Shown: positions 56,507 through 64,000 of the stretch, piece after piece
Layout: every line of letters starts with the position of its first letter
How positions within the stretch are numbered: the first letter of the stretch is position 1
NCBI RefSeq assembly: GCF_900302445.1
Contig: NZ_ONZF01000003.1
Span: 124,001-188,000 of the forward strand
From: Palleronia abyssalis
Lineage (GTDB): Bacteria; Pseudomonadota; Alphaproteobacteria; Rhodobacterales; Rhodobacteraceae
Reading direction: 5' to 3'
DNA: 64,000 nucleotides
Made by a program: the position numbers and the translations under genes
Notes under the pieces: generated by a model
Database searches by the model: none
Seen by the model: the letters and a program-made list of their open reading frames with translations, nothing else
Told to the model about the DNA's origin: nothing

Positions 56507-57250
56507 ATGGCTGACTATCAGACGATCCGTGCGGGCGCGGGAACGCGTTCCGCGCAGGTCGATCAAGGGCTTCGCGCCCACATGAACAAGGTTTACGGAA
56601 CGATGTCCGTGGGCATGGTCATCACCGCGCTGGCGGGATGGGCCATCTCGGGGCTGGCCGTGAACGACGCGGGGCAGCTGACGCAGCTGGGCAACGCGAT
56701 CTACGCCTCGCCGCTGAAATGGCTGATCATGTTCGCGCCGCTCATCATGGTGTTCGCCTTCGGGGCGATGGTCAACCGGATCTCGGCCGCGGGCGCGCAA
56801 CTGTTCTTCTATACCTTCGCGGTTCTGATGGGCCTGTCGCTGTCGTCGATCTTCCTGATCTATACCGGCGTATCGGTCGCGCAGACCTTCCTGGTCACGG
56901 CCATCGCCTTCGCGGCGCTGTCGCTGTGGGGATACACCACGAAAAAGGACATCTCTGGGTGGGGATCGTTCCTCATCATGGGTGTCGTGGGTCTGATCGT
57001 GGCGTCGATCGTCAACATCTTCCTCGGTTCGCCGGCCATCGCTTTCGCGATCTCGGCGCTGGGTGTGCTGATCTTCGCCGGCCTGACCGCCTATGACACG
57101 CAGCGGATCAAGAACGACTATATCCAGCACGCGCAGGCGATGGATCAGGAGTGGCTTCAGAAATCCGCCATCATGGGCGCGCTGAACCTCTACCTCGACT
57201 TCATCAACCTGTTCATGTTCCTCCTGAGCTTCATGGGCCAGCGCGAGTAA
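56507..57250 (+). CDS. Bax inhibitor-1 (BI-1/YbhL) family membrane protein
   Basis: A 247-residue protein with seven hydrophobic helices. Conserved BI-1 elements are LNKVYGTMSVGMVITALAGWA-like start, FAALSLWGYTTKKDISGWGSFLIMGVVGLIVASIVNIFLGSPA and LIFAGLTAYDTQRIKNDY, which carries the paired acidic and polar residues thought to gate calcium. The ATG at 56507 follows GGAGGCATTCG. A strong terminator follows 28 bases after the stop, so it appears monocistronic. Confidence 0.95.
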   Translation: MADYQTIRAGAGTRSAQVDQGLRAHMNKVYGTMSVGMVITALAGWAISGLAVNDAGQLTQLGNAIYASPLKWLIMFAPLIMVFAFGAMVNRISAAGAQLFFYTFAVLMGLSLSSIFLIYTGVSVAQTFLVTAIAFAALSLWGYTTKKDISGWGSFLIMGVVGLIVASIVNIFLGSPAIAFAISALGVLIFAGLTAYDTQRIKNDYIQHAQAMDQEWLQKSAIMGALNLYLDFINLFMFLLSFMGQRE

Positions 57251-57278
57251 CGCGCAGCCCAGATCTGGATACGTCTCG

Positions 57279-57314
57279 AAGCCTGCCAGACCCTTCGTCC
57301 GGCAGGCTTTTTTT
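57279..57314 (+). terminator. Rho-independent terminator of the BI-1 gene
   Basis: Stem AGCCTGCC (57280-57287) with GGCAGGCT (57301-57308), 13-base loop, then a run of seven Ts. Confidence 0.92.
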
Positions 57315-57458
57315 GTGCCGGACCGCGGACGACCGCCCTGGCAGACGGCCGGTATCGCCTTGGATTTTAGGGATAAGGAAGGTGGCGGCCCGGTATTTCG
57401 AAACCTCGCGGTAAGCATTGCGGACCATTCTCTGCGGTGATGGGGTCGGGGGATCGGG

Positions 57459-58535
57459 ATGTATCACACCACAGTTCAGGAGGCTGGCGGGGGACTGTTC
57501 GACATGTTCGTCTCGCTCGGCCTTCCCGCCGTCGTGGCGGGTCGGGACAACCGCCAGGCATTTCGCATCGTACGGATGAACGCCGCGTTCCGCGCGATGG
57601 GGTTGGATATGAAGGCCGAGGACTCGGGCGCGTTCGCCCGGATCATCCCGCCCCGCGTAGCGGCCGATCTTCGGCGTGTGTCTCGACGGGTTCTGGCCAC
57701 CGGCTTGCCCGAAACGGTCGACAAGGCCCTGGTGATCGACGGGGATCTGGCCTGGTGGCGATTGACCGTTTCCAAGTGCGATACCGCCGACGAACTGGTG
57801 CTGATCACCGCGCAGGATATCACGGACCTCAAGATGGCCGCGCTCAAACTCCTCGAGACGGCCGCCGAGCTGCGCGAGGGGACAGAGGCCATGGCCAAGC
57901 TGGCCGCCGCAACGGCGGTCCAGATGCGTGATGCTGTCGCAATACTCGAAGATACGGACGACGGGGCGCAGGGATCCGACGTGCCCCTCTGGCAGGTCCT
58001 GGCCAACGGTCGCAACGCGGCGAGCAGGGCCATGTTGGCGGCCGACGGTCTGGTCGCCAGGATCGAGGCGCAGGGCGCGGCCGCCTGTCGGTGCGAACCT
58101 TTGCACCTCGATCAGGTCTGCGCCGACATCGCGGCCATCATCGACCCCACGGCGCGGATCGACATTGTCTACCCCGACACCCGGATCCAGGCCGACCCGA
58201 TGGTTCTGCATGTCTGCCTGCGCAACCTGATCGCCAACGCCGCGCGCTATGCGCACGGGATGGTTGAGGTCAGCCTGTACGAAAGCGCGTCCGGGGACGA
58301 TCTGTGCCTGACCGTCGCGGATGACGGCCCGGGCTTCGGAAAATCGGTCGATCCCGCACACGGGGTGGACGGGCCGCATCACGGGATGCGCAGTAGCGGG
58401 CCGGGCGCCATCGTCCGGCTTCTGTCCTCGGTTGGTGGCAGCCTGACCCCCCTTCCCCCGCGTCTGGGGCGCGGCGCGACGATGCAGATGACGCTGCCCG
58501 GTCGGGTCCTGTACCGCGGGAGTGCGAGGCAATGA
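57459..58535 (+). CDS. PAS-HATPase protein, histidine-kinase-like but lacking the phospho-acceptor His
   Basis: A 358-residue protein. A PAS-like domain (about 20-125, LGLPAVVAGRDNRQAFRIVRMNAAF) is followed by a helical linker (about 126-215) and a GHKL ATPase domain with N-box LRNLIANAARYA (254-265), G1 DDGPGFG (288-294) and G2 RSSGPGAIVRLL. The linker, where HisKA would place the phosphorylated His, contains no histidine. It may be a degenerate kinase, a phosphatase-type regulator or a partner of another kinase. No response regulator is adjacent. The stop overlaps a short downstream ORF (ATGA). Confidence 0.85.
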   Translation: MYHTTVQEAGGGLFDMFVSLGLPAVVAGRDNRQAFRIVRMNAAFRAMGLDMKAEDSGAFARIIPPRVAADLRRVSRRVLATGLPETVDKALVIDGDLAWWRLTVSKCDTADELVLITAQDITDLKMAALKLLETAAELREGTEAMAKLAAATAVQMRDAVAILEDTDDGAQGSDVPLWQVLANGRNAASRAMLAADGLVARIEAQGAAACRCEPLHLDQVCADIAAIIDPTARIDIVYPDTRIQADPMVLHVCLRNLIANAARYAHGMVEVSLYESASGDDLCLTVADDGPGFGKSVDPAHGVDGPHHGMRSSGPGAIVRLLSSVGGSLTPLPPRLGRGATMQMTLPGRVLYRGSARQ

Positions 58536-58705
58536 CATGGGCAACCGCGGCGGTGTCACTGCGGGAGGAGCGTTCGAACCTTGAGGCGATTCAGCGGCTA
58601 CGGCGGGGCCCCGCAGGATCGTGCCGCCTGCAGATCCGGGGGGCGCACGGTTGCGGTCGTTGTTCATCGCGCAACGTGAGGCGAGAGGTCATTCCCGACC
58701 GCTGA
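58532..58705 (+). CDS. Candidate small ORF (57 aa) overlapping the kinase-like gene
   Basis: ATG at 58532 overlaps the previous stop (ATGA) and the frame runs to TGA at 58703. The peptide starts MTWATAAVSLREERSNLEA and contains three cysteines (CGRC) in a basic C-terminal half. No family recognised. Coupled start is the only support; it may be a chance frame in GC-rich DNA. Confidence 0.3.
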   Translation: MTWATAAVSLREERSNLEAIQRLRRGPAGSCRLQIRGAHGCGRCSSRNVRREVIPDR

Positions 58706-59011
58706 GCCTTTCCCGGTTCGGGCGCAGACGCTCCGCCGGCTGGATTAGAGGATGAAGGTCATGCCCAAGTCATCTCGGCACCCAGTTTCGGCCAACCGAA
58801 CAATACCCAGCGACGGCAAGAGCGGTCGGCCACGGGGGTGACTGCCGTCCTGATGACGGACATCCATATCAAGGCACCAAGGGCTGCCATTCCGAAACGC
58901 CGGTCTATTCAAAGGCCGCGGGAAGACGCCGCGTCTTTCAGATTGAAAGCAATATCCGCAGGTCGCGCCGGCGATTGTTCTGCCCGAAGACCCGGCAGCG
59001 CGTGTCCCGCC
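58706..59011. other. Intergenic region with no recognised gene
   Basis: About 300 bases between the kinase-like gene and the stop of the NadE-like gene. A short ATG frame near 58752 is not protein-like. No hairpin with a T-run is seen. The DNA is somewhat less GC-rich than the neighbours. Confidence 0.6.
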
Positions 59012-60631
59012 TCAGCTCTCGGCCAGCCAGGCTTGTCCTGCCGGATAGCGCCGGTCCCCCAACGCCCGGGACGAAAGACGCGGACCGGGGGGGAACCCGG
59101 CTGTCCCGGCCTCCACCTTGTGGAGCAGGCGGGTGATCCGCACGAGGGTATCAGGATCGTGCCCCCGGGCCGCCAAGTCGGCGAGGTCGGCATCGCGCTC
59201 TATCAGATGCCCAAGAATTTCGTCGAGGACGTCCGGGGGCAGACCCTCGGTGGACGGTGGGCCCGACGCCCTGAAGACTCCGGACGGGATCGTGATATTC
59301 GCCGGGGCGCGCATCCAGTTTCGATGGGTCCCGACGCGCCATTGGCAAAGCTGCTCTACGCGCGAGCTGAAAACGTCCCCCACCGGATTGTAACGGCCCG
59401 GGTTTGCACCGTGTGGCATCGCGCCAAGTGCCATGTCGGTCTTGTTCACGGCCACCAGTGGCAGGGCCCCGGTCGTTTCGGCCAGCGCCGCAAGGGCAAG
59501 ATCGCGCAGGCGCGCGGGGAAGGCGGTTCTGTCTTCGTGGTCCCTCAGCAGGGGGTGAAGCGCCTCGGCCAAGGCCCCGGCAACCGCGTCGAGCGCGATC
59601 TGATCGATCCGGGCGCCCAGATCGTGCGCGAGGTCTCTGGCGGCATCTCGCGAAGGCCGGGTAGGCCCCCCTTCGCCCATCATCACGCAGTGCACGTTGT
59701 CGGGGCCCAAGGCATCCACTGCGATGATTGCGGTCAAGGCACTGTCGGTGCCGCCGGTCGGGTCGACGATGGCCGTGCCGGCCCCTGTAACGTGGCATCG
59801 GTGCGTCAGCGCGTCGACCAGGATACGATACTCCTGCTCGACCTGTGGCGGAAGCGGCGGGCGGTCCCCGGTCGAGGCGGTCCAGCCCGCCCCGTCCCTT
59901 GCGAAGTCGACGTGACGCAGACCCGGGTCGCAAAACCCCATCTGATGGGCCAGCGCCCCGCCCCGGTTCAGAATGAAGCTGGTCCCGTCGCAGGTGGTCC
60001 GGCCGTCCCCGCCCAGTCCGTTTAGATGGATCAGGGGCAACCCGGTCTCGACCACCCGGGCGACGGCGTGGGTCAGTCGCCGGTCATGCCCGCCGCGGTG
60101 AAATGGGGCCGCCGTGGGGGCCAGCAGGATCTCGGCCCCCGACTCGGCCTGCGCTTCGGCCACGTCGGGGGCGTGTGCGTCCTCGCCGAGCAGCACGCCG
60201 ATGCGGACTGGCCCGACCGAGACCGGACCGGGGATCGGGGCCGCGTCGAAAAGGCCGGCGTGGTCATAGGCGCCGTCCTTCGCCACGGTATGCTTCAGGA
60301 CGCGGGCGGTGATCGCCCCGCCCTGGCACACCCAGTAGGCCGCGTGCAGGGTGCCGCGCGCGCGGCAGGGCGCACCGATCAGAAGCGCGGGGCCTTGGGA
60401 TGTGCGCTGCGCGAGATCGGCGACCGTATCATGTACGGCGTCCATGAAGGCCTGATCCCGAACCAGATCGCCAAGGTCGGGACCGGTCAGGAACAGTTCG
60501 GGCAACGCCAGCATGTCCGACCCCGCCTCGCGCGCGGCCGTCCACGCGGTCATGGCCTGCGCGGCGTTGCCGGCAAGATCACCGGGCGCGGGGCCGAGTT
60601 GCGCCAGCGTGGCGCGGAAACGATCGGTCAT
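59012..60631 (-). CDS. Glutamine-dependent NAD+ synthetase-like protein with altered active sites
   Basis: A 539-residue protein with the NadE two-domain plan: nitrilase-like glutaminase (about 1-260) and NAD-synthetase domain (about 265-539). Glu45 (LALPELFLTG) and Lys113 of the glutaminase triad are kept, but the nucleophile position GVLICED reads GVLLGED (Gly149). The ATP loop SGGxDS reads TGGTDS (292-297) and is preceded by IVDP in place of LGLS. NKSEMAVGYxTLYGD becomes NKTDMALGAMPHGAN (396-410), losing the usual Gly-Asp segment. The C-terminal GDRRYP is preserved. The frame is intact, so it is a diverged paralogue, not an obvious pseudogene. A normal NadE presumably lies elsewhere. Confidence 0.82.
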   Translation of the reverse strand: MTDRFRATLAQLGPAPGDLAGNAAQAMTAWTAAREAGSDMLALPELFLTGPDLGDLVRDQAFMDAVHDTVADLAQRTSQGPALLIGAPCRARGTLHAAYWVCQGGAITARVLKHTVAKDGAYDHAGLFDAAPIPGPVSVGPVRIGVLLGEDAHAPDVAEAQAESGAEILLAPTAAPFHRGGHDRRLTHAVARVVETGLPLIHLNGLGGDGRTTCDGTSFILNRGGALAHQMGFCDPGLRHVDFARDGAGWTASTGDRPPLPPQVEQEYRILVDALTHRCHVTGAGTAIVDPTGGTDSALTAIIAVDALGPDNVHCVMMGEGGPTRPSRDAARDLAHDLGARIDQIALDAVAGALAEALHPLLRDHEDRTAFPARLRDLALAALAETTGALPLVAVNKTDMALGAMPHGANPGRYNPVGDVFSSRVEQLCQWRVGTHRNWMRAPANITIPSGVFRASGPPSTEGLPPDVLDEILGHLIERDADLADLAARGHDPDTLVRITRLLHKVEAGTAGFPPGPRLSSRALGDRRYPAGQAWLAES

Positions 60632-60755
60632 GTCGGGGCCTCCATCCGGCGCGACTTATCCGGCGCGCAGGCCATGGGAAGGGGCGAAACGGGAAAAGCG
60701 TTGCGGCCCGGGCGTGCCCCGGCTAATTTCAGGCGAAGTTTCAAGGACGGAGCGT

Positions 60756-62216
60756 ATGACGAATAGCCTTCTTCTGAGATATGGCCTTATCGGATCGCTA
60801 CTGGTGGCCGGTGCGGCCTCGGCGCAGGACGGTCAGGGCGGGCCCGTCCAGTACGAGGATGGGGGCGTCTACGAAGGCGAGTTCCAGGATGGCTTGCAGC
60901 ATGGCCAAGGCACCTACCGCCTGCCCAACGGGTTCGAATACACCGGCGAATGGGTCGAGGGAGAGATCCGCGGCGAGGGCGTCGGACGCTTTCCTGACGG
61001 GTCGGTCTACGAGGGCGCGTTCATGTCCGGCAAGCCCCATGGGCAAGGCCGGATTACCTTCGCGGACGGGGCCACCTACGAGGGTGACTGGCTGGCCGGC
61101 GTGATCGAGGGTGAAGGTGTTGCGACCTATGCCGACGGCAGCCGCTATGCCGGGGAATTCCGCAACGCCCAGCGCCATGGGCAAGGCCGGCTGGAGACCG
61201 AGGCCGGGTATGTCTACGAAGGCGACTGGGTGTATGGCGAAAAGTCCGGCGAAGGCGTCATCACCTTTTCGGACGGATCGACCTATGAAGGCCAGATGTC
61301 GGACGATGCCCGCAACGGGCAAGGCCGATTGGAAATGGCCGACGGCCTGATCTACGAGGGGGAATGGACCCAGGGCGCCATGACCGGCGAAGGCACCCTG
61401 ACCCTGCCCAACGGCGACGTCTATACCGGCGCGCTGGTCAACCAGCAGCGCCAGGGCCAGGGTCGGGTGGAATACGCCAATGGCGACGTCTACGAGGGCG
61501 GCTTCGTCAACGACCTGCGCGAGGGCGAGGGCAGCTTCCTTGGCGCCAACGGCTACAGCTATACCGGCGACTGGGTGGCCGGCCGGATCGAGGGGCAAGG
61601 CACGGCGACCTATCCCGACGGGTCGGTCTATACCGGACAGTTCCGCGACGACCTGCCCACCGGCCAAGGCAGCATCACCTTCGCCGACGGCACGATCTAT
61701 GAAGGACAGTTCGAGGGCGGCGTGATCCAGGGCACCGGCATCGCGACCTACCCCAATGCCGCGATCTACGAGGGTCAGTTCGCCGATGGCGAGCGTGAGG
61801 GGGAAGGCACGCTGACGCTGCCGGACGGGACCGTCTATGAGGGCCAGTTCGTGGATGGGCAGCGCGAGGGCGAAGGCACGGCGACATATCCCGACGGCAC
61901 CGTCTATGTCGGCAATTACGAGGATGACCGCCGAAGCGGCCTAGGCCGGATCACCTATCCCGACGGGTCCACCTACGAGGGCAGCTTCGTCGAGGGCCGG
62001 ATCGAGGGCGAGGGCGTCGCGACCTATGCCAATGGCGACGTCTATCGCGGGGCATTTGTCGATGGCCAGCGCGAGGGCGAAGGCACCGTGCAATACGCCA
62101 ATGGCGAGGAAGAGACGGGCACCTGGGTTTCGGGCGCGCTGACCGCGCAGGCCGAACAGGCCGAGCCCGCCGCCGAGGTCGAGCCTGCCGCCGAGGTGGA
62201 CTCCGAGGACGGCTGA
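60756..62216 (+). CDS. Secreted MORN-repeat protein
   Basis: A 486-residue protein. Signal peptide LLLRYGLIGSLLVAGAASA precedes 18 complete and one partial MORN repeats of 23 residues (pattern YxDGxxYEGxFxxGxxxGxG). In the first ten repeats the ending alternates between GQG and GEG, a 46-residue two-repeat unit, and the alternation breaks at repeats 11-12. The tail is acidic (AEPAAEVEPAAEV). AAGGACGGAGCGT precedes the ATG. MORN repeats form extended beta sheets that bind lipid or protein; a periplasmic or surface scaffold is likely. Divergent from the NadE-like gene. Confidence 0.92.
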   Translation: MTNSLLLRYGLIGSLLVAGAASAQDGQGGPVQYEDGGVYEGEFQDGLQHGQGTYRLPNGFEYTGEWVEGEIRGEGVGRFPDGSVYEGAFMSGKPHGQGRITFADGATYEGDWLAGVIEGEGVATYADGSRYAGEFRNAQRHGQGRLETEAGYVYEGDWVYGEKSGEGVITFSDGSTYEGQMSDDARNGQGRLEMADGLIYEGEWTQGAMTGEGTLTLPNGDVYTGALVNQQRQGQGRVEYANGDVYEGGFVNDLREGEGSFLGANGYSYTGDWVAGRIEGQGTATYPDGSVYTGQFRDDLPTGQGSITFADGTIYEGQFEGGVIQGTGIATYPNAAIYEGQFADGEREGEGTLTLPDGTVYEGQFVDGQREGEGTATYPDGTVYVGNYEDDRRSGLGRITYPDGSTYEGSFVEGRIEGEGVATYANGDVYRGAFVDGQREGEGTVQYANGEEETGTWVSGALTAQAEQAEPAAEVEPAAEVDSEDG

Positions 62217-62270
62217 GCCCCTTTTGCCCGGGCGGCGCTGCCCCCATATCGGGTGAAAAGGAGCAGTCTC

Positions 62271-63263
62271 ATGCGGTATTCCCTTCTCGACCTGTCGCCC
62301 GTCCCCGAAGGGTTCGAGGCGAAGGACGCCATCGCCAACACCGTCGATCTGGCCCGCCATGCCGAAGGGCTGGGCTATCACCGGTTCTGGCTGGCCGAAC
62401 ACCACAACATGCCCGGCATCGCGTCGGCCGCGACGTCGGTGCTGATCGGCCATGTGGCGGGCGCCACGAAGCGTATCCGGGTCGGCGCGGGTGGCATCAT
62501 GCTTGGCAACCACGCGCCGCTGGCCATCGCCGAACAATTCGGCACGCTGGCGACGATGTATCCCGACCGGATCGATCTGGGCCTTGGACGCGCGCCCGGC
62601 GGCGATATGAACGTGATGCGCGCGCTTTATCGTCCCGGCCGCGACGACTTCCCCGCGGATGTCGCGCTGCTTCAGCAGTTGTTCGGTCCCGCCCGGCCCG
62701 GTGCCCCGATCGTTGCCGTACCCGGCGAGGGGACGAACGTGCCGCTGTATATCCTGGGCTCGTCGCTCTACGGCGCGGGGTTCGCGGCGCAGCAGGGGCT
62801 GCCCTATGCCTTTGCTTCGCATTTCGCGCCCGATGCGCTGGAGGATGCGTTCCGCCTGTATCGCGACAGCTACCAGCCCTCGGACGCGCATCCGACGCCC
62901 CACGCGATCATGGCGATCAACGTCTTTGCCGCCGATACGCGGGACCATGCCGTGAAGATGCGCACCTCGATGCAGCAGGCGTTTGCACGACTGCGCACCG
63001 GACAGCCCGGCAAGCTGCCCGCCCCGGTGGACGATATCGATGCCGCGATCGGGCGACAGATGACGCAGGCCGTGGATCATGCGCTGCGGATCACGGCGAC
63101 GGGCACGAAGAATGAGGTCGCCGACCAGATCGCCGCGATGGTCGAACGTCACCGCCCCGACGAGGTGATCCTGACCGGCAACATCCACGGCCATGCCGAC
63201 CGGTTGCGGTCGTTCGAGATCGCCGCCGAGGCGATGCAGGAGCAGGCGGCACTGGCGGCCTAG
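62271..63263 (+). CDS. Luciferase-like flavin-dependent monooxygenase
   Basis: A 330-residue LLM-class flavoprotein. [89 protein letters not shown] are hallmarks of the MsnO8/LLM group (YP00 family). AAAAGGAGC precedes the ATG (62271). Substrate unknown. The stop overlaps the stop of the convergent photolyase gene by four bases. Confidence 0.93.
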   Translation: MRYSLLDLSPVPEGFEAKDAIANTVDLARHAEGLGYHRFWLAEHHNMPGIASAATSVLIGHVAGATKRIRVGAGGIMLGNHAPLAIAEQFGTLATMYPDRIDLGLGRAPGGDMNVMRALYRPGRDDFPADVALLQQLFGPARPGAPIVAVPGEGTNVPLYILGSSLYGAGFAAQQGLPYAFASHFAPDALEDAFRLYRDSYQPSDAHPTPHAIMAINVFAADTRDHAVKMRTSMQQAFARLRTGQPGKLPAPVDDIDAAIGRQMTQAVDHALRITATGTKNEVADQIAAMVERHRPDEVILTGNIHGHADRLRSFEIAAEAMQEQAALAA

Positions 63264-64000
63264 ACCCGCGCGCCCTGCGCCATGCGGTTCAAGAACGTAT
63301 CGGCCTCGGACAGGATGGTTTCGCGCTTGTCCGGGGCCATCCGGTCCCAAGTGGAATAGACGCGGCTGATCCGGGGGTTATCCGCGAACCTGTCGCGGTT
63401 GCGCACGAGGAAATGCCAGTAGAGCAGGTTGAACGGGCAGGCCCCCTGCCCCGTCTTGGTCTTGGCCGAATAGGCGCAGTCGCCGCAATAGTCGGACATC
63501 TTGTCGATGTAATTCGCGCTGGAGGCATAGGGTTTGGACGCCACGATGCCGCCATCGGCGAACTGGGTCATGCCGATGACATTGGCGCACATCACCCATT
63601 CATAGGCGTCGGCATAGACGCTCATGTACCAGTGCTGGACCTCTTGCGGGTTCAGCCCAGCGATCAGGGCGAAATTGCCGGTGACCATCAGGCGCTGGAT
63701 GTGGTGGGCATAGGCCTCGTCCCGGGTCTGGGCCACGGTTTCGGAAATGCAGCGCATGTCGGTCGGGTCGCCCCAGAAGAAGCCCGGCAGGCTGCGCTGC
63801 GCGTCCAGATCGTTGCGTTGTGCGTAGTCGGGACCTTGCAGAAAGTAGATCCCCCGCACGTATTCGCGCCAGCCGATGATCTGGCGAATGAAGCCTTCGA
63901 CCGCATTGATTGGGGCGTCGCCGTCCTTCCAGGCCTGTTCGGCGGCGCGGCAGACCTCGAGCGGGGTCAGAAGGCCCGCGTTCATGTAGACCGACAGCAC
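63260..64000 (-). CDS. FeS-type cryptochrome/(6-4) photolyase, C-terminal part (5' end outside window)
   Basis: The 3' 246 codons of a PhrB-like FeS-BCP photolyase. Visible features are [78 protein letters not shown], and four cysteines ([22 protein letters not shown]) matching the [4Fe-4S] ligands of Phr[13 protein letters not shown] is typical. The reading frame runs off the right edge, so the start and the N-terminal alpha/beta domain are missing. Confidence 0.95.
   Translation of the reverse strand: MLSVYMNAGLLTPLEVCRAAEQAWKDGDAPINAVEGFIRQIIGWREYVRGIYFLQGPDYAQRNDLDAQRSLPGFFWGDPTDMRCISETVAQTRDEAYAHHIQRLMVTGNFALIAGLNPQEVQHWYMSVYADAYEWVMCANVIGMTQFADGGIVASKPYASSANYIDKMSDYCGDCAYSAKTKTGQGACPFNLLYWHFLVRNRDRFADNPRISRVYSTWDRMAPDKRETILSEADTFLNRMAQGARV

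Noticed and set aside
57231-58667. 478-residue open frame on the minus strand
   Set aside because: Antisense to the PAS-HATPase gene with intact ATPase motifs; no recognisable domain in the shadow frame.
58752-58841. Short ATG frame after the kinase-like gene
   Set aside because: 29 codons, polar and proline/glycine-rich at the end, no coupling and no conservation signal visible.
61000-62200. CRISPR-like regular repeats
   Set aside because: The periodicity is 69 bases and in frame; it is explained by the 23-residue MORN repeats.

Overview
The window is 64 kb of GC-rich, densely packed bacterial chromosome. Its gene content points to a marine-type Rhodobacteraceae (Roseobacter-group) alphaproteobacterium: a TAXI-TRAP transporter, an urtABCDE urea importer, DUF1127 and DUF6280 proteins, a PopZ-like protein next to tolC and pcm, an FeS-type photolyase, and a PqiA/PqiB/PqiC (MCE) lipid-transport locus. 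This assignment is inferred from family content, not from a marker-gene comparison. No insertion sequence, prophage, CRISPR array or rRNA operon is visible. Both ends cut through genes: valS on the left and a photolyase on the right.

Layout. 1-9 kb: end of valS coupled to a HisC-like aminotransferase, a small membrane protein, a class V aminotransferase, a YgfZ-like protein, an SGLT-type symporter, a fructosamine-kinase-like protein and an APC-like permease. Upstream of the permease lies a degenerate 11-bp tandem repeat. 9-16.4 kb: efp, a DUF6280 protein, a candidate 52-residue ORF with a structured leader, a PopZ-like protein, tolC and pcm, tRNA-Cys, two identical tRNA-Gly, adenine deaminase and tadA. 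16.4-23.6 kb: rluB, then terC followed by a tightly coupled cassette (small membrane protein, XpaC, TelA, DUF2927 lipoprotein, SPFH-GYF protein, zinc-ribbon membrane protein).

23.7-29.6 kb: a PfkB sugar kinase converges on a pqiA-pqiA-pqiB-pqiC operon whose PqiB is about twice the usual length. 29.8-35.4 kb: TAXI-TRAP binding protein and permease, a UspA protein and a class III aminotransferase. 35.4-37.5 kb: clpP-clpX. 37.6-43.7 kb: urtABCDE without urease genes. 44-47.3 kb: glpD-glpK. 47.4-54 kb: mgtE with 5-formyl-THF cyclo-ligase, guanine deaminase, an 8-oxoguanine-deaminase-like protein, a HisN-type phosphatase, a CAP-domain lipoprotein and an XRE regulator. 54-64 kb: a quinone oxidoreductase, a LysR/DUF1127 divergent pair, a BI-1 membrane protein, a histidine-kinase-like protein lacking its phospho-acceptor His, a NAD-synthetase-like protein lacking key residues, a secreted MORN-repeat protein, a luciferase-like monooxygenase and the photolyase.

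The most interesting items are the XpaC-TelA-SPFH-zinc-ribbon cassette behind terC, the NadE-like protein with lost active-site residues, the five-fold repeated tail of PqiB, the 11-bp phased repeat upstream of the APC-like permease, the candidate small ORF beside the DUF6280 gene, and the His-less kinase. Several genes belong to nitrogen and purine use (urea uptake; adenine, guanine and 8-oxoguanine deaminases), which fits an organism scavenging organic nitrogen.
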